Positions 21,772-30,943 of a DNA stretch of 64,000 nt are shown piece by piece. Source of the stretch: an uncultured Lactobacillus sp. (GTDB taxonomy: Bacteria; Bacillota; Bacilli; Lactobacillales; Lactobacillaceae); NCBI RefSeq assembly GCF_910589175.1, contig NZ_CAJURR010000010.1:4582-68581 (forward strand), written 5' to 3'. Below the pieces are notes generated by a model that did no database searches, had not been told where the DNA came from, and saw only the letters and a program-made list of their open reading frames with translations. The first letter of the stretch is position 1. The number at the start of each line of letters is the position of its first letter. The position numbers and the translations under genes were made by a program.

Positions 21772-22472
21772 TATTTTCGTATTAATTTTTGATATATTCC
21801 AGCTTGTTTTGGAGAAGATATTCTTCTTTTTAAATCAGTCACAATTCTTTGCTTCAAAGATTGCTTCCCATCTATCCATGTTCCAGTAAACAAGTGAATA
21901 GAATATGAATTTTTGCTTGGATTACACAAAAATCCATCTGAATAAACGTGGATTCCATCTTTTAAGATCTGCTCCTTATTACCTGCTTTTAGACCATAAT
22001 TTTCTTTTAAAATATCAGTTACTGAAATACTATTCACACCTGCCAGTTGATCATTCTTATCAAAAGTAAAATCTCGATTATTGTAGTAATTAAGAATATC
22101 TTTCATAAAAGGATGATTCATTTCAGCACCAAAAATAGCAGCTGACAGGTAATCATTGTTTTCAAAACCAATAAACGCCCGATTATTCAAAAGCGGATCT
22201 AATTTCTTAAGTACTCTAACATCTGTATCTAAGTAAATACCGCCTTGCTCATAAATCACCCGCGCTCTAATATAGTCAGAAACAAATGCCCACTTTTTAG
22301 CTTGATAGGCTTGTTCAATATACTTATTTTCGTGTATATCGAAATTATTTTCATTCCATTCAATAATTTCATAATCTGGTAATTTTTCTTTCCAAGTTGC
22401 AATGCATTCTTCAATTAAAGAGGATTTTGGGTTATTTCCTACCCAAATATAATGGATTTTTTTAGGAATCAT
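21771..22472 (-). CDS. Glycosyltransferase with DXD motif (GT32-like, capsular polysaccharide type)
   Basis: A 233-residue sugar transferase with the family opening PKKIHYIWVG and the catalytic DXD in GGIYLDTDVRVLK. Enzymes of this group add sugars to surface polysaccharides at the cytoplasmic face. It overlaps the flippase gene by 4 bases and is followed without a gap by the sprT-like gene. The acceptor and donor are unknown; the context suggests a cell-surface glycopolymer. Confidence 0.85.
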   Translation of the reverse strand: MIPKKIHYIWVGNNPKSSLIEECIATWKEKLPDYEIIEWNENNFDIHENKYIEQAYQAKKWAFVSDYIRARVIYEQGGIYLDTDVRVLKKLDPLLNNRAFIGFENNDYLSAAIFGAEMNHPFMKDILNYYNNRDFTFDKNDQLAGVNSISVTDILKENYGLKAGNKEQILKDGIHVYSDGFLCNPSKNSYSIHLFTGTWIDGKQSLKQRIVTDLKRRISSPKQAGIYQKLIRK

Positions 22473-23911
22473 TTTTGTCTTTTAATCTTTCTAAAAAAGC
22501 GAGTAACAAATTCAATCATATCTTGATTAAAGTCTAACTTCATCATAAACATAATTACTACATAAATTATTAGCATAAAAATTGACTTAATTGCCATATT
22601 TAAAAAACTTGAAGTAATTAAATTGGGCATTAACATGCCAGCAATCAAGGTAATTATTCCAATTAAGAAATATTTCGGTACATCACAAAAGGCATCTTTA
22701 AAATTATAGTCATCCCTAACGATCCAAAGTCGTAAAATTAACACTACAAATTCTGTGATTAAAATTGCAACTGTAGCACCACCAGCTCCATATGGTCGAT
22801 CTAGTATAGCTGCTAAAACTAATTCAATTATGGCCCCAATTACAACTGGAATTGCATATTCTTTATCTCTTCGATTAGCAAGCGCAAATTGATTAGCAAA
22901 TACTCCACCCATCGGAATCATAATAATCGTTAGTGCAAAAAAGAACATCAACGGTGTCATCGGAATAAACTGTTTTCCAAAGAAGAAAGGTACAAACTGC
23001 TTAGTATTTGCCATGATAATTACTGCAAATAAGGTTCCAAGCATTGTAGTTGCTTCAAGCGACTTCTTTAAAACTACCTTTTGAGTCTCCTTTTCTTCAC
23101 TAGCCATCTTCGGCATAATTACCAAAGAGATACTAGTAATTACTCCCAATACCATATTTGAAATTCGCTGTGAATTATCATAGAAAGCTACCTGAGTCGA
23201 ATTGCTGAAGAATCCTAAAATTGGCTTATCAAGAGATGTGTAAATCTGTGTGGCAATCTGAGGAATCATTAAGGTGATAATCGAAATAATGGTGGTCTTA
23301 TATTTATAGAAATGTCCTACTGGTCTTCCTACATAACGATGAATATCAAGCCAAAATACAAAAGATCCTAGCATGGTTGAAACTGACATAATCAGGAAGT
23401 ATTTCCAAAGATCTGCAGGCGATTTAATTAAGAGCAAAATCAGAACTACACTGGCTAATTTAACAATCGTATTTTTTAATACAACTCTACCAAAATCAGC
23501 CAATCCTTGAAAAAACCAAGAAATATCAACTTGAGCTGAGATCAAATATGGAACCATTAAGATTAAATAGTTCCAATATTGAACATGAAAAATATTCGTA
23601 ATTAATAAAGTGATTAAAATAGTCACTAAACCTGCAATTGCTTGAAAATACCACAATCCCCAAAAAGCCTCAGTTAATTCTTGAGGGGTACCATATGTTC
23701 TAGTCCGAGATACGGTACGAATACCAATATAGGAAACTGATAAAGTACAAAATACCATCAAAAATTGCACAGTATTATTTACACTGCCATAAATACCATA
23801 AGTCTTAGGCCCTAACACTCTTGATAAATATGGAACAGTGATTAGCGGTACTAAAACTAGAAAAATTTGATAGACCGCATTATATAAAATATTAAGAAAA
23901 GTTCGCTTCAC
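22469..23911 (-). CDS. Polysaccharide flippase (Wzx/MOP family)
   Basis: A 480-residue membrane protein with about 12-14 hydrophobic segments and the family opening LNILYNAVYQIFLVLVPLITVPYLSRVLGP. Such proteins flip lipid-linked oligosaccharide units across the membrane. It lies between a glycerophosphotransferase-like gene and a glycosyltransferase, forming a small surface-polymer operon. Confidence 0.9.
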   Translation of the reverse strand: MKRTFLNILYNAVYQIFLVLVPLITVPYLSRVLGPKTYGIYGSVNNTVQFLMVFCTLSVSYIGIRTVSRTRTYGTPQELTEAFWGLWYFQAIAGLVTILITLLITNIFHVQYWNYLILMVPYLISAQVDISWFFQGLADFGRVVLKNTIVKLASVVLILLLIKSPADLWKYFLIMSVSTMLGSFVFWLDIHRYVGRPVGHFYKYKTTIISIITLMIPQIATQIYTSLDKPILGFFSNSTQVAFYDNSQRISNMVLGVITSISLVIMPKMASEEKETQKVVLKKSLEATTMLGTLFAVIIMANTKQFVPFFFGKQFIPMTPLMFFFALTIIMIPMGGVFANQFALANRRDKEYAIPVVIGAIIELVLAAILDRPYGAGGATVAILITEFVVLILRLWIVRDDYNFKDAFCDVPKYFLIGIITLIAGMLMPNLITSSFLNMAIKSIFMLIIYVVIMFMMKLDFNQDMIEFVTRFFRKIKRQK

Positions 23912-23922
23912 TACTTTTTCCT

Positions 23923-25071
23923 CTAAAAATTCTTCGTCATGTAATCAAAGATAGGCTCGCAAGAATCAATATCTTCAACTTCATCAATTAATTCACGCCA
24001 ATAAAAACGCTGATTTTGGTATTGATTATCATCAGGATGTCTCAAAACTTGCAGAAGTTCTTCTTGTGAGTTAACACAAGGTCCTGGCGTAATATCTTCG
24101 TATGGACTCAATAATAGACCACGTACTTTTTCATACTGCTTTAGATAATTAGTAATAAAAATAATTGGTTTATCCAAATACAAGTAATCAAAATAAATTG
24201 ATGAAAAGTCAGTTATTAAGAAATCAGTATCCCCAAGCAATTCATACAAATCAATGTCATTTTCAAAAAGATAATCATTATTTAAAAAAGCAACATTTGA
24301 AAACTGACTATTAAAGTTATCAAACATTCGCATTTCATAGGGATGAAGTTTCACAATTAAATATTGATGATTAGCCTTTAAAGCATCATTTAATTTATAA
24401 GGATCAAAGCCTAGAAAAGCAAAAAAATTACCTTGTTTTATCATTTCTATAATACCTGGATCCTCAAGCTCATAACGGAAAGTTGGCATATAAATCCCGA
24501 TTTTGGCCTGCTCATCCTTAGTTTTAAATAAATCCTCTAATAATTTTTCTTTAGAAATTGCTGGTTGATTAATGTAATCAATTCTAGGGAAACCAAGCTT
24601 TTGATATTTTTTACCTTCAATTGCCATACAAGCACTCATTAAACTTTCATAGAGATCGGAGCTTGAAGTTACCAGGTCCGCATTTTTATGCCAAAGCTTT
24701 TGATTTCGTTTATTAGCCCGATAGCGTGTATTATGCGCCATAAATCCCATCCGCTTTAGTGGAACACCATGCCAGAATTGAATATTAATTTGTGCCGGAC
24801 GTGCTTTAAAAGGTTGGTGCGTAGTAATCACATACTTGGCTGCACCAATCTTTTTCCATGTTTTCCAAGACAAATGTGACGATGGCCACGGTTCAACTAA
24901 GGTTACGTCATAATCCGGGTGCTTAGCTTTAATGTATTTATAGAATAAATAACCGTTTGAACCAGATCTACCTGATCCGTTTAGAACAACAATATTTTTT
25001 TCTTTAATTGGACAAAGACTCGCTAGCAAGCTCATCCCCCATAAGTATAAGCGAAAAAATAAACTCTTCAT
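23923..25071 (-). CDS. CDP-glycerol:glycerophosphate glycerophosphotransferase family protein (TagB/TagF-like)
   Basis: A membrane-associated enzyme of the family that transfers glycerol-phosphate (or a related polyol-phosphate) from CDP-glycerol in teichoic acid or phosphorylated polysaccharide synthesis. Visible are INIQFWHGVPLKRMG (the family QxWHG motif) and FLITDFSSIYFDYLYLDKPIIF (donor-binding region, TDFSS). I place the start at the ATG at 25071, since GGGGA precedes it. It heads the flippase/glycosyltransferase group. A TagD that makes CDP-glycerol is encoded at 36356. Confidence 0.88.
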   Translation of the reverse strand: MKSLFFRLYLWGMSLLASLCPIKEKNIVVLNGSGRSGSNGYLFYKYIKAKHPDYDVTLVEPWPSSHLSWKTWKKIGAAKYVITTHQPFKARPAQINIQFWHGVPLKRMGFMAHNTRYRANKRNQKLWHKNADLVTSSSDLYESLMSACMAIEGKKYQKLGFPRIDYINQPAISKEKLLEDLFKTKDEQAKIGIYMPTFRYELEDPGIIEMIKQGNFFAFLGFDPYKLNDALKANHQYLIVKLHPYEMRMFDNFNSQFSNVAFLNNDYLFENDIDLYELLGDTDFLITDFSSIYFDYLYLDKPIIFITNYLKQYEKVRGLLLSPYEDITPGPCVNSQEELLQVLRHPDDNQYQNQRFYWRELIDEVEDIDSCEPIFDYMTKNF

Positions 25072-25091
25072 TAGATATTCCCCAGTAACGT

Positions 25092-25108
25092 ACACATATA
25101 TTATGTGT
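25092..25108. promoter_or_regulatory. Inverted repeat upstream of the polymer operon
   Basis: ACACATA-TAT-TATGTGT forms a perfect 7-base inverted repeat just before the glycerophosphotransferase gene. It could be an operator or part of the promoter; no clear -35/-10 pair is seen around it. Confidence 0.3.
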
Positions 25109-25141
25109 TGATTTTTGTATTTTATTCTTTACTAAGGGTAT

Positions 25142-25174
25142 AAAAAAAGCCTGAGTAAACTCAAGCTTTTTTTG
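25142..25174 (-). terminator. Terminator after the P-type ATPase gene
   Basis: The stem AAAGCCTGAGT/ACTCAAGCTTT (one mismatch) is followed by a run of T on the minus strand. Confidence 0.8.
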
Positions 25175-25190
25175 ATTATTTGATAAAACT

Positions 25191-27866
25191 TTATTTTCTA
25201 GCAGCTTTTCTTTCAAAGAATTTGACAATTTCGACAATAATTATCATCAAGAATCCTGCAACAATGACTACAAGCCATTGCATCCCATCTAACTCAGTTA
25301 CATCAAAAATCTTAGTTAAAAATGGAATTTCTACTGCCGCCATAACTAAGGCAGAAATAAGAATTGCTCCATTAAACCACTTATTCTCAAATGTTTGTGC
25401 TCTAAAGATTGATTTATGAATAAATTTAGAGTTAAAGGCATGGAATAATTGGATTAATCCTAAGGTAAGGAAGGCCATCGTTAAGGCATCTGCGTGTTGC
25501 ATAGCTGCACTTCCAACATGTGGACCAACATGTAAACCAAGTTGATATGCACCTAAGACCAAAATACCCTCTAAGATACCTTGATAAATAATTGAACTTG
25601 CAACACCGCCACTGAAGAAGTTAGATTTTCTGCCGCGAGGCTTATTCTTCATAATACCTGGCTCAACAGGCTCAACACCTAAAGCGATAGCCGGCAAAGT
25701 ATCAGTAACTAAGTTAATCCACAACAACTGCACTGGCATTAAGATATCCCAACCAAGCATTGTCATCATAAAGACGGTTAAAACTTCACCAACGTTACAA
25801 CTCATCAGATAAAGAATTGCCTTTTGGATATTGGCAAATACCTTACGTCCTTGTTTAATAGCTTCAACAATTGTCGCAAAGTTATCATCTGCCAAAACCA
25901 TATCAGCTGCGCCCTTTGAAACCTCAGTACCAGTAATTCCCATACCAATACCAATATCAGCTTGTTTTAGACTAGGTGCATCGTTAACACCATCCCCAGT
26001 CATAGCAACAATCTTATTATTTGCTTGCCATGCTTTAACAATTCTAACCTTATTTTCTGGTGAAACACGAGCATAGACACTGTAGTCTTGAACATGCTCA
26101 TTGAAGTACTCGTCAGACAGCTTATCAAGTTCCGCACCAGTAATTACAGCCTTATTTTTATCTGGACTTTCTTCTAAAATGCCTAAGCGAGATGCAATTG
26201 CAGCAGCTGTAATTTGATGGTCACCAGTAATCATTACTGTTCTAATACCAGCACTTTTTGCTTCGGCAACAGCAGCTTTTGCTTCTGGTCTTTCTGGATC
26301 AATCATTCCCACTAAACCAGCAAAAATTAGATCTTGTTCAACATTATTAGTCGTCGGATCATCATAGGCCTTATCTACAACCTCGTAAGCCAATCCTAAG
26401 ACACGTAAAGCTTGTTCAGCCATCCCCTTATTTGATGCAAGAATTGCTTCTTTTTCACTATCTGAAATTGGCGCTACTTGACCATCTTTTTCAATTTTCG
26501 TTACTCGCTTTAATAATTCATCTGGGGCTCCCTTTACAGCAACAAAAAATTTATTACCGTAATGGTTAACCGTAGACATTAATTTTCTTTCTGAATCAAA
26601 TGGAACTTCTTGAACGCGGCTATCTTTCTTAAGAAGATCTTCAACTTTAATATTTTGATCAAAAGCATATTGAATCAAGGCTGTTTCAGTTGGGTCCCCT
26701 AAAAGCCGACCACCGTCTTCAATCTTTGTATCATTAGCTAAAATCATTGACATCATAGCCGGATTATCACTATTAATTGGTGCTTCATCATTATGAAGCT
26801 CGCCGTTATAGTAAATTTTTTCAACAGTCATTTGGTTCTGTGTCAAAGTGCCAGTCTTATCAGAACAAATAATATCGGTAGCTCCTAAGGTCTCAACAGC
26901 CGGCAATTTTCTAACAATTGCCTTATGTTTAGCCATTGTTTGTGTTCCTAAAGCCAAAATAATAGTTACAATAGCTGGTAATCCTTCAGGGATTGCAGCA
27001 ACAGCTAATGAGACAGCCACTAGAAACATATCGATAATTAATTTATTAGTTGGCTCGCTTCCCTGTTTGGTAAACATTCCTACGATAAAAACAATCACAC
27101 AGATTGCCAAAATCATAATCGTTAAAGTCTTACCAAGCTGATTCAAGTTTTCCTTTAATGGAGTAGCTGTTTCATCTGCATTATTAAGCATTGTAGCAAT
27201 CTTACCAACTTCGGTATTCATACCAGTGCCAACCACAATACCTTCTGCTCGTCCGTAAGTTACATTAGTATTTGCATAAGCCATGTTAACACGGTCACCT
27301 AGTGCTACATCATCAGCTTTTAACACATCACTATCTTTTTCAACAGGTACTGACTCACCTGTCAAAGCTGACTCTTCAACTTTTAAACTTGCAGTCTTAG
27401 CTAGTCGCATATCAGCTGGAACAACGTCCCCTGCTTCAAGCAAGACAATATCACCAGGCACAATCTCTGTACTTGGAATTTCTAAAATTGCACCTCCACG
27501 TCTTACATGGGCATTCGGTGTCGACATCTCCTTTAAAGCATCAATTGCAGCTTCTGACCTAGCTTCCTGAATTACTCCTAAAATTGCATTCAGCAAAACA
27601 ACAATCATAATAATTGCTGCATCAGTCCATTCATTAGCCACTACACCGGATAAAATTGCAGCCACAATTAAGACAATAATCATAAAGTCCTTAAATTGAT
27701 CGATAAAGCGCATAAACATACTACGCTTTTTCTTTGAAGCTAAAGAATTTGGCCCATCTGAAGCTAGTCTCTTTTTTGCTTCATTATCAGACAATCCATT
27801 GTCTAACGATGTGTTCAATTCTTTCTCAATTTGAGGAATATCTTGAGCATAGTATTTCTCTTTCAC
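25191..27866 (-). CDS. P-type cation ATPase (type II, Ca2+/Mn2+ export), under Mn riboswitch control
   Basis: A membrane pump of about 891 residues with the type II layout: N-terminal cation ATPase domain, actuator loop (ALTGESVPVEK), the ion-binding IPEGLPAIV helix, the phosphorylation motif SDKTGTLTQ, the nucleotide domain (KGAPDEL), TGDHQIT and MTGDGVNDAPSLK, and a C-terminal bundle of membrane helices. The family includes SERCA-like Ca2+ pumps and Mn2+ exporters. The start is the GTG at 27866, because GGAGGG precedes it by 7-8 bases. The upstream leader is a manganese-sensing riboswitch, which argues that Mn2+ is a physiological substrate; this is inference. Confidence 0.92.
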   Translation of the reverse strand: MKEKYYAQDIPQIEKELNTSLDNGLSDNEAKKRLASDGPNSLASKKKRSMFMRFIDQFKDFMIIVLIVAAILSGVVANEWTDAAIIMIVVLLNAILGVIQEARSEAAIDALKEMSTPNAHVRRGGAILEIPSTEIVPGDIVLLEAGDVVPADMRLAKTASLKVEESALTGESVPVEKDSDVLKADDVALGDRVNMAYANTNVTYGRAEGIVVGTGMNTEVGKIATMLNNADETATPLKENLNQLGKTLTIMILAICVIVFIVGMFTKQGSEPTNKLIIDMFLVAVSLAVAAIPEGLPAIVTIILALGTQTMAKHKAIVRKLPAVETLGATDIICSDKTGTLTQNQMTVEKIYYNGELHNDEAPINSDNPAMMSMILANDTKIEDGGRLLGDPTETALIQYAFDQNIKVEDLLKKDSRVQEVPFDSERKLMSTVNHYGNKFFVAVKGAPDELLKRVTKIEKDGQVAPISDSEKEAILASNKGMAEQALRVLGLAYEVVDKAYDDPTTNNVEQDLIFAGLVGMIDPERPEAKAAVAEAKSAGIRTVMITGDHQITAAAIASRLGILEESPDKNKAVITGAELDKLSDEYFNEHVQDYSVYARVSPENKVRIVKAWQANNKIVAMTGDGVNDAPSLKQADIGIGMGITGTEVSKGAADMVLADDNFATIVEAIKQGRKVFANIQKAILYLMSCNVGEVLTVFMMTMLGWDILMPVQLLWINLVTDTLPAIALGVEPVEPGIMKNKPRGRKSNFFSGGVASSIIYQGILEGILVLGAYQLGLHVGPHVGSAAMQHADALTMAFLTLGLIQLFHAFNSKFIHKSIFRAQTFENKWFNGAILISALVMAAVEIPFLTKIFDVTELDGMQWLVVIVAGFLMIIIVEIVKFFERKAARK

Positions 27867-27885
27867 CGTACAACCCTCCAATAAA

Positions 27886-27921
27886 CAAAAAAGACCTATG
27901 ACCAGTTATCAGTCATAAGTC
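27886..27921 (-). terminator. Expression-platform terminator of the Mn riboswitch
   Basis: The hairpin GACTTATGACT/GGTCATAGGTC (27893-27921) plus six T lies just before the ATPase gene. Its 5' arm includes the CTTATG strand that closes aptamer helix P1, so the two structures are mutually exclusive. Confidence 0.85.
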
Positions 27922-28000
27922 TCACTAATTAAGATAAGTCCAGAGATATTCATCTCGGTTGTTGAACTTATCGCAATAACTTGCCGTTACTCTCTTATGC
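27915..28000 (-). promoter_or_regulatory. yybP-ykoY manganese riboswitch
   Basis: On the minus strand the leader folds as P1 CATAAG/CTTATG. The 5' junction AGAGAGTAACGG corresponds to the family GGGGAGUAG loop and the 3' junction GAGAC to the AGAC loop. Between them lies a stem GATAAGT/ACTTATC carrying the typical TCAACA...TGG region around a GAGAT/ATCTC hairpin. This matches the yybP-ykoY family, which senses Mn2+ and usually turns on Mn export or P-type ATPases. Metal binding would hold P1 and prevent the adjoining terminator, giving an on switch. Confidence 0.85.
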
Positions 28001-28006
28001 ATCTAT

Positions 28007-28035
28007 AGTATATTAAACTATTCAGTCCGATACAA
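28007..28035 (-). promoter_or_regulatory. Promoter of the Mn riboswitch/ATPase transcript
   Basis: TTGTAT (28030-28035), a 17-base spacer and TATACT (28007-28012) on the minus strand. The aptamer starts within about 10 bases of the predicted start point. Confidence 0.75.
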
Positions 28036-28086
28036 GTTTAGTTCTTTTTATATAAATCAGCAAAAATAGTAGTTAAATTTTAAAAA

Positions 28087-30084
28087 TTAAAGTCTAACAG
28101 CATCTAAATCCGCATCAGTAATATTTATCAAGTCTTCTTCTGAATAACTGTCACTCAGGGCTACGCGTACTGCTTGTTTCTTTATGATCTTATCATTTAG
28201 ATTTCTGACCCAACGCCCATTACTGTTATCGTTATCCTTACTTAAATTATTCTTCAGTAAGTCTGCATAACTTGAAGGATTTACATGATATTGTTGTTTC
28301 TTTAGAGCAAACAAGCCAATTTGAACCATTTCATCAACTGTATAATCTTCAAAATCAAATTTATTCGGAATACGACTACGTAATCCTGGGTTAGTTTCTA
28401 AAAACTTCTCCATATCGTTAGTATAACCAGCAAAGATGATCATAATATTAGAACGATGATCTTCCATAAACTTTAATATTTCATCAATTGCTTCTTTACC
28501 GAAATCATTCTGACCACCACTAGCTAGGGTATATGCTTCATCAATAAACAAAATTCCCCCTAAAGCTGATTCAAGAACTTTTCTAGTTTTTTCAGCTGTT
28601 TGACCAATATAGCCTGCTACTAAATCAGCTCGAGATGTCTCAATTAACTTATCTTCAGCTATTACGCCTTTTTCATATAGAACATGGCCAACAATGCGAA
28701 CAACTGTTGTTTTTCCAGTTCCTGGATTTCCTAAAAACAATGAGTGCAAAGTTTGAGAACTAGTATTTAAACCTTTTTCTTCACGTTTTTTATTTAAAAC
28801 AGTGACTGCAATAAATTCTTTGACTTGTTGCTTTACCGTTTCTAGACCAATCATTTCATCAAGCTGCTGCATACCTGATTTTTGAGTACCTTTCGGTAGA
28901 TCCTTTTGGTCTTTTTCTACTTTATGTGCCTGCTTAGAGTTAGATTCTTTTTTCTGGGTAGTAAAGTACTCAATATTGTTTTGTAAATTATCTTTTACTA
29001 TTGTGTATTGATTATTTTCATCCAAATCATACTCATCATTAGTAGAATCAAATTTCAACACATAAACGTCAGGAACATTAAAAGTTACATTATCTTCAAT
29101 TTTAATATTAGGTGAACTTTCAAATGCTAGGCCAATCCAGTTTGCCTTTATAGTACTTTCATCTGTTGCAAAAATATTAATTTTGCCGTTATCTCTACCG
29201 TCAAGTAAAAGAGTTTCTGCAGTTAAAATACTATGATCTTCGATAGCAATTGACTCGATAATTCTACTACTATTTCCTATGTCTATCTTACTTTGGTCAC
29301 AAATAGATATCGAATCAATCATTGAATTATCTACTTTTGCCTGAGCAGCTTTTTGTAAATAAAGGGCCCCAGAATAATTAGGTTCTTTAATAATTGAAGA
29401 AGCAATATTGAGAGTAGATTCGCTGCTAAAAACGCAAGGATAATCTTTTTCTTTTACTCCACCCGTTACAGTTACATTTTGTAATGTAGCAACAGTATTC
29501 GAAGATAAACTAAGTACATTACTTTCACCATAGCTAAGTGTAGTATTCTGAAGCGTTAAATTCGCTTCAATAGAAGTAATTTTACAATTAAGAGTACTAT
29601 TTTTTATTTCTAGATTTCCTTTTTCAACATAAATTCTATGTGCACCGTCACCAATTTTATCCTTTTCAACGTACAAATCATCAAATTGAGCAGTAGCACC
29701 ATCATCTACATAAATAATTGGATAATTTTGACCAGTCGTAGCCTCATTAACGACCGAAACATGTGTCGCAATTAACTGACTGTTATTTGTTACTTGAAGA
29801 CAATTATTCTTATCTTGATAGTGTCTCAGAGTCAGATTATTTAATTTTACCTGGGCGCCATTTTTAATGATAAAGCCGCCTAAAATAAAAGTATTATCTT
29901 CGCCAGAAATATTTAGACTCTTGTTAATTACATAATTTTGATCCTCAAGTGGGAACTGATACTCTCTTTTGATTAAAATATCATCCCCATCTGAAGCTTG
30001 ATTTAATGCATCTTCAAATTCCCAGGTAGTACGTTGTTTTTTGAAAAAACCTCGGTCATCTGGTCCAACTACAAAAACCGTCAT
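28087..30084 (-). CDS. Beta-helix/CbxX-type AAA+ ATPase fusion, unknown function
   Basis: A 665-residue protein in two parts. Residues about 1-345 are repetitive, with alternating short hydrophobic strands and Asn/Ser/Thr turns (for example IKNSTLNCK, LTLQNTTLSYG), typical of a right-handed parallel beta-helix. Residues about 405-665 are an AAA+ domain of the CbxX/CfqX (SpoVK, EccA) type: Walker A GNPGTGKTT (452-460), Walker B ILFIDEAY (511-518), sensor region FAGYTNDM, and the Arg finger in NPGLRSRIP. The start has a strong GGAGG. It lies 24 bases after nadE. The N-terminal half resembles the stand-alone protein at 37550-38671. Its role is unknown; I see no secretion signal. Confidence 0.8.
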   Translation of the reverse strand: MTVFVVGPDDRGFFKKQRTTWEFEDALNQASDGDDILIKREYQFPLEDQNYVINKSLNISGEDNTFILGGFIIKNGAQVKLNNLTLRHYQDKNNCLQVTNNSQLIATHVSVVNEATTGQNYPIIYVDDGATAQFDDLYVEKDKIGDGAHRIYVEKGNLEIKNSTLNCKITSIEANLTLQNTTLSYGESNVLSLSSNTVATLQNVTVTGGVKEKDYPCVFSSESTLNIASSIIKEPNYSGALYLQKAAQAKVDNSMIDSISICDQSKIDIGNSSRIIESIAIEDHSILTAETLLLDGRDNGKINIFATDESTIKANWIGLAFESSPNIKIEDNVTFNVPDVYVLKFDSTNDEYDLDENNQYTIVKDNLQNNIEYFTTQKKESNSKQAHKVEKDQKDLPKGTQKSGMQQLDEMIGLETVKQQVKEFIAVTVLNKKREEKGLNTSSQTLHSLFLGNPGTGKTTVVRIVGHVLYEKGVIAEDKLIETSRADLVAGYIGQTAEKTRKVLESALGGILFIDEAYTLASGGQNDFGKEAIDEILKFMEDHRSNIMIIFAGYTNDMEKFLETNPGLRSRIPNKFDFEDYTVDEMVQIGLFALKKQQYHVNPSSYADLLKNNLSKDNDNSNGRWVRNLNDKIIKKQAVRVALSDSYSEEDLINITDADLDAVRL

Positions 30085-30108
30085 ATTTCCTCCAAGAAAA
30101 ATACTTAA

Positions 30109-30942
30109 CTAATTCTGCTTATAAAAATCATCAAAAATAGTTACTGGCAAATGACGCTTATGTTCACTCTTTTTCCACAACTTTTCAATCTGTTCAGCTG
30201 CTTCTTCACTTACATCTTTACCTTCCAAGTAATCATCAACATCTTTGTAAGTTACTCCTAATGCTACTTCATCAGGTAAGTCTGGACGATCTTCTTCTAA
30301 ATCAGCAGTTGGTGCCTTTTCATATAAGTGCTTAGGACATCCAAGTTCCTTAAGCATTGCCTTCCCTTGACGTTTATCTAATCTAAACAACGGAGTGATA
30401 TCAGCAGCACCATCACCATATTTCGTGTAAAAGCCAGAGAAGTTTTCCGCTGCATGATCAGTACCTACAACAGCTCCATTATTGGCACCAGCAATTGCAT
30501 ATTGAACTACCATTCTTTGACGAGCTTTGATATTTCCTTTATTAAAGTCAGTAATTTTTTGACCAGTTGCTTCAACTACTTTTACCATTGCATCTACTGG
30601 TTCTTTAATATTAACAATCAAATCTTGATCAGGCTTTTGAAAAGCAATTGCATCGGCAGCATCACTTGCATCTGCTTGAACACCATAAGGTAGACGAACA
30701 GCAATAAACTGGTAAGACTTATCCCCAGTTTCTTCACGCATTTCTTCAATTGCCATTTGGCAAAGTTTACCAGTTAAAGTTGAATCTTGACCACCAGAAA
30801 TTCCTAAAACATAGGTCTTCAAAAAAGAATTTTCTTTTAGGTAATCTTTTAAGAAATCAATTGACTTTCTAATTTCTTTCTTAGGGTCTATTTCTGGTAA
30901 TACGTGTTCATATGCAACAATTTTTTCTTGTAATGGACGCAT
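30109..30942 (-). CDS. nadE: NAD+ synthetase, ammonia-dependent
   Basis: NadE amidates nicotinate adenine dinucleotide to NAD+, the last step of the pathway. The ATP pyrophosphatase P-loop SGGQDST is visible near residue 50, with [15 protein letters not shown] toward the C-terminus. Its 277 residues match the short ammonia-using form without a glutaminase domain. It begins 1 base after the pncB stop, so the two nicotinate-salvage genes form one transcript. Confidence 0.96.
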   Translation of the reverse strand: MRPLQEKIVAYEHVLPEIDPKKEIRKSIDFLKDYLKENSFLKTYVLGISGGQDSTLTGKLCQMAIEEMREETGDKSYQFIAVRLPYGVQADASDAADAIAFQKPDQDLIVNIKEPVDAMVKVVEATGQKITDFNKGNIKARQRMVVQYAIAGANNGAVVGTDHAAENFSGFYTKYGDGAADITPLFRLDKRQGKAMLKELGCPKHLYEKAPTADLEEDRPDLPDEVALGVTYKDVDDYLEGKDVSEEAAEQIEKLWKKSEHKRHLPVTIFDDFYKQN

Positions 30943-30943
30943 C

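Noticed and set aside
27283-27570. Plus-strand open frame of 95 codons inside the P-type ATPase gene
   Set aside because: A shadow of the ATPase reading frame with Ser/Ala/Thr-rich composition and no supporting signals.
28087-30084. Type VII secretion EccA
   Set aside because: The AAA+ domain is of the right class, but the N-terminal TPRs are absent and no WXG100, EssC or other secretion genes are present in the window.
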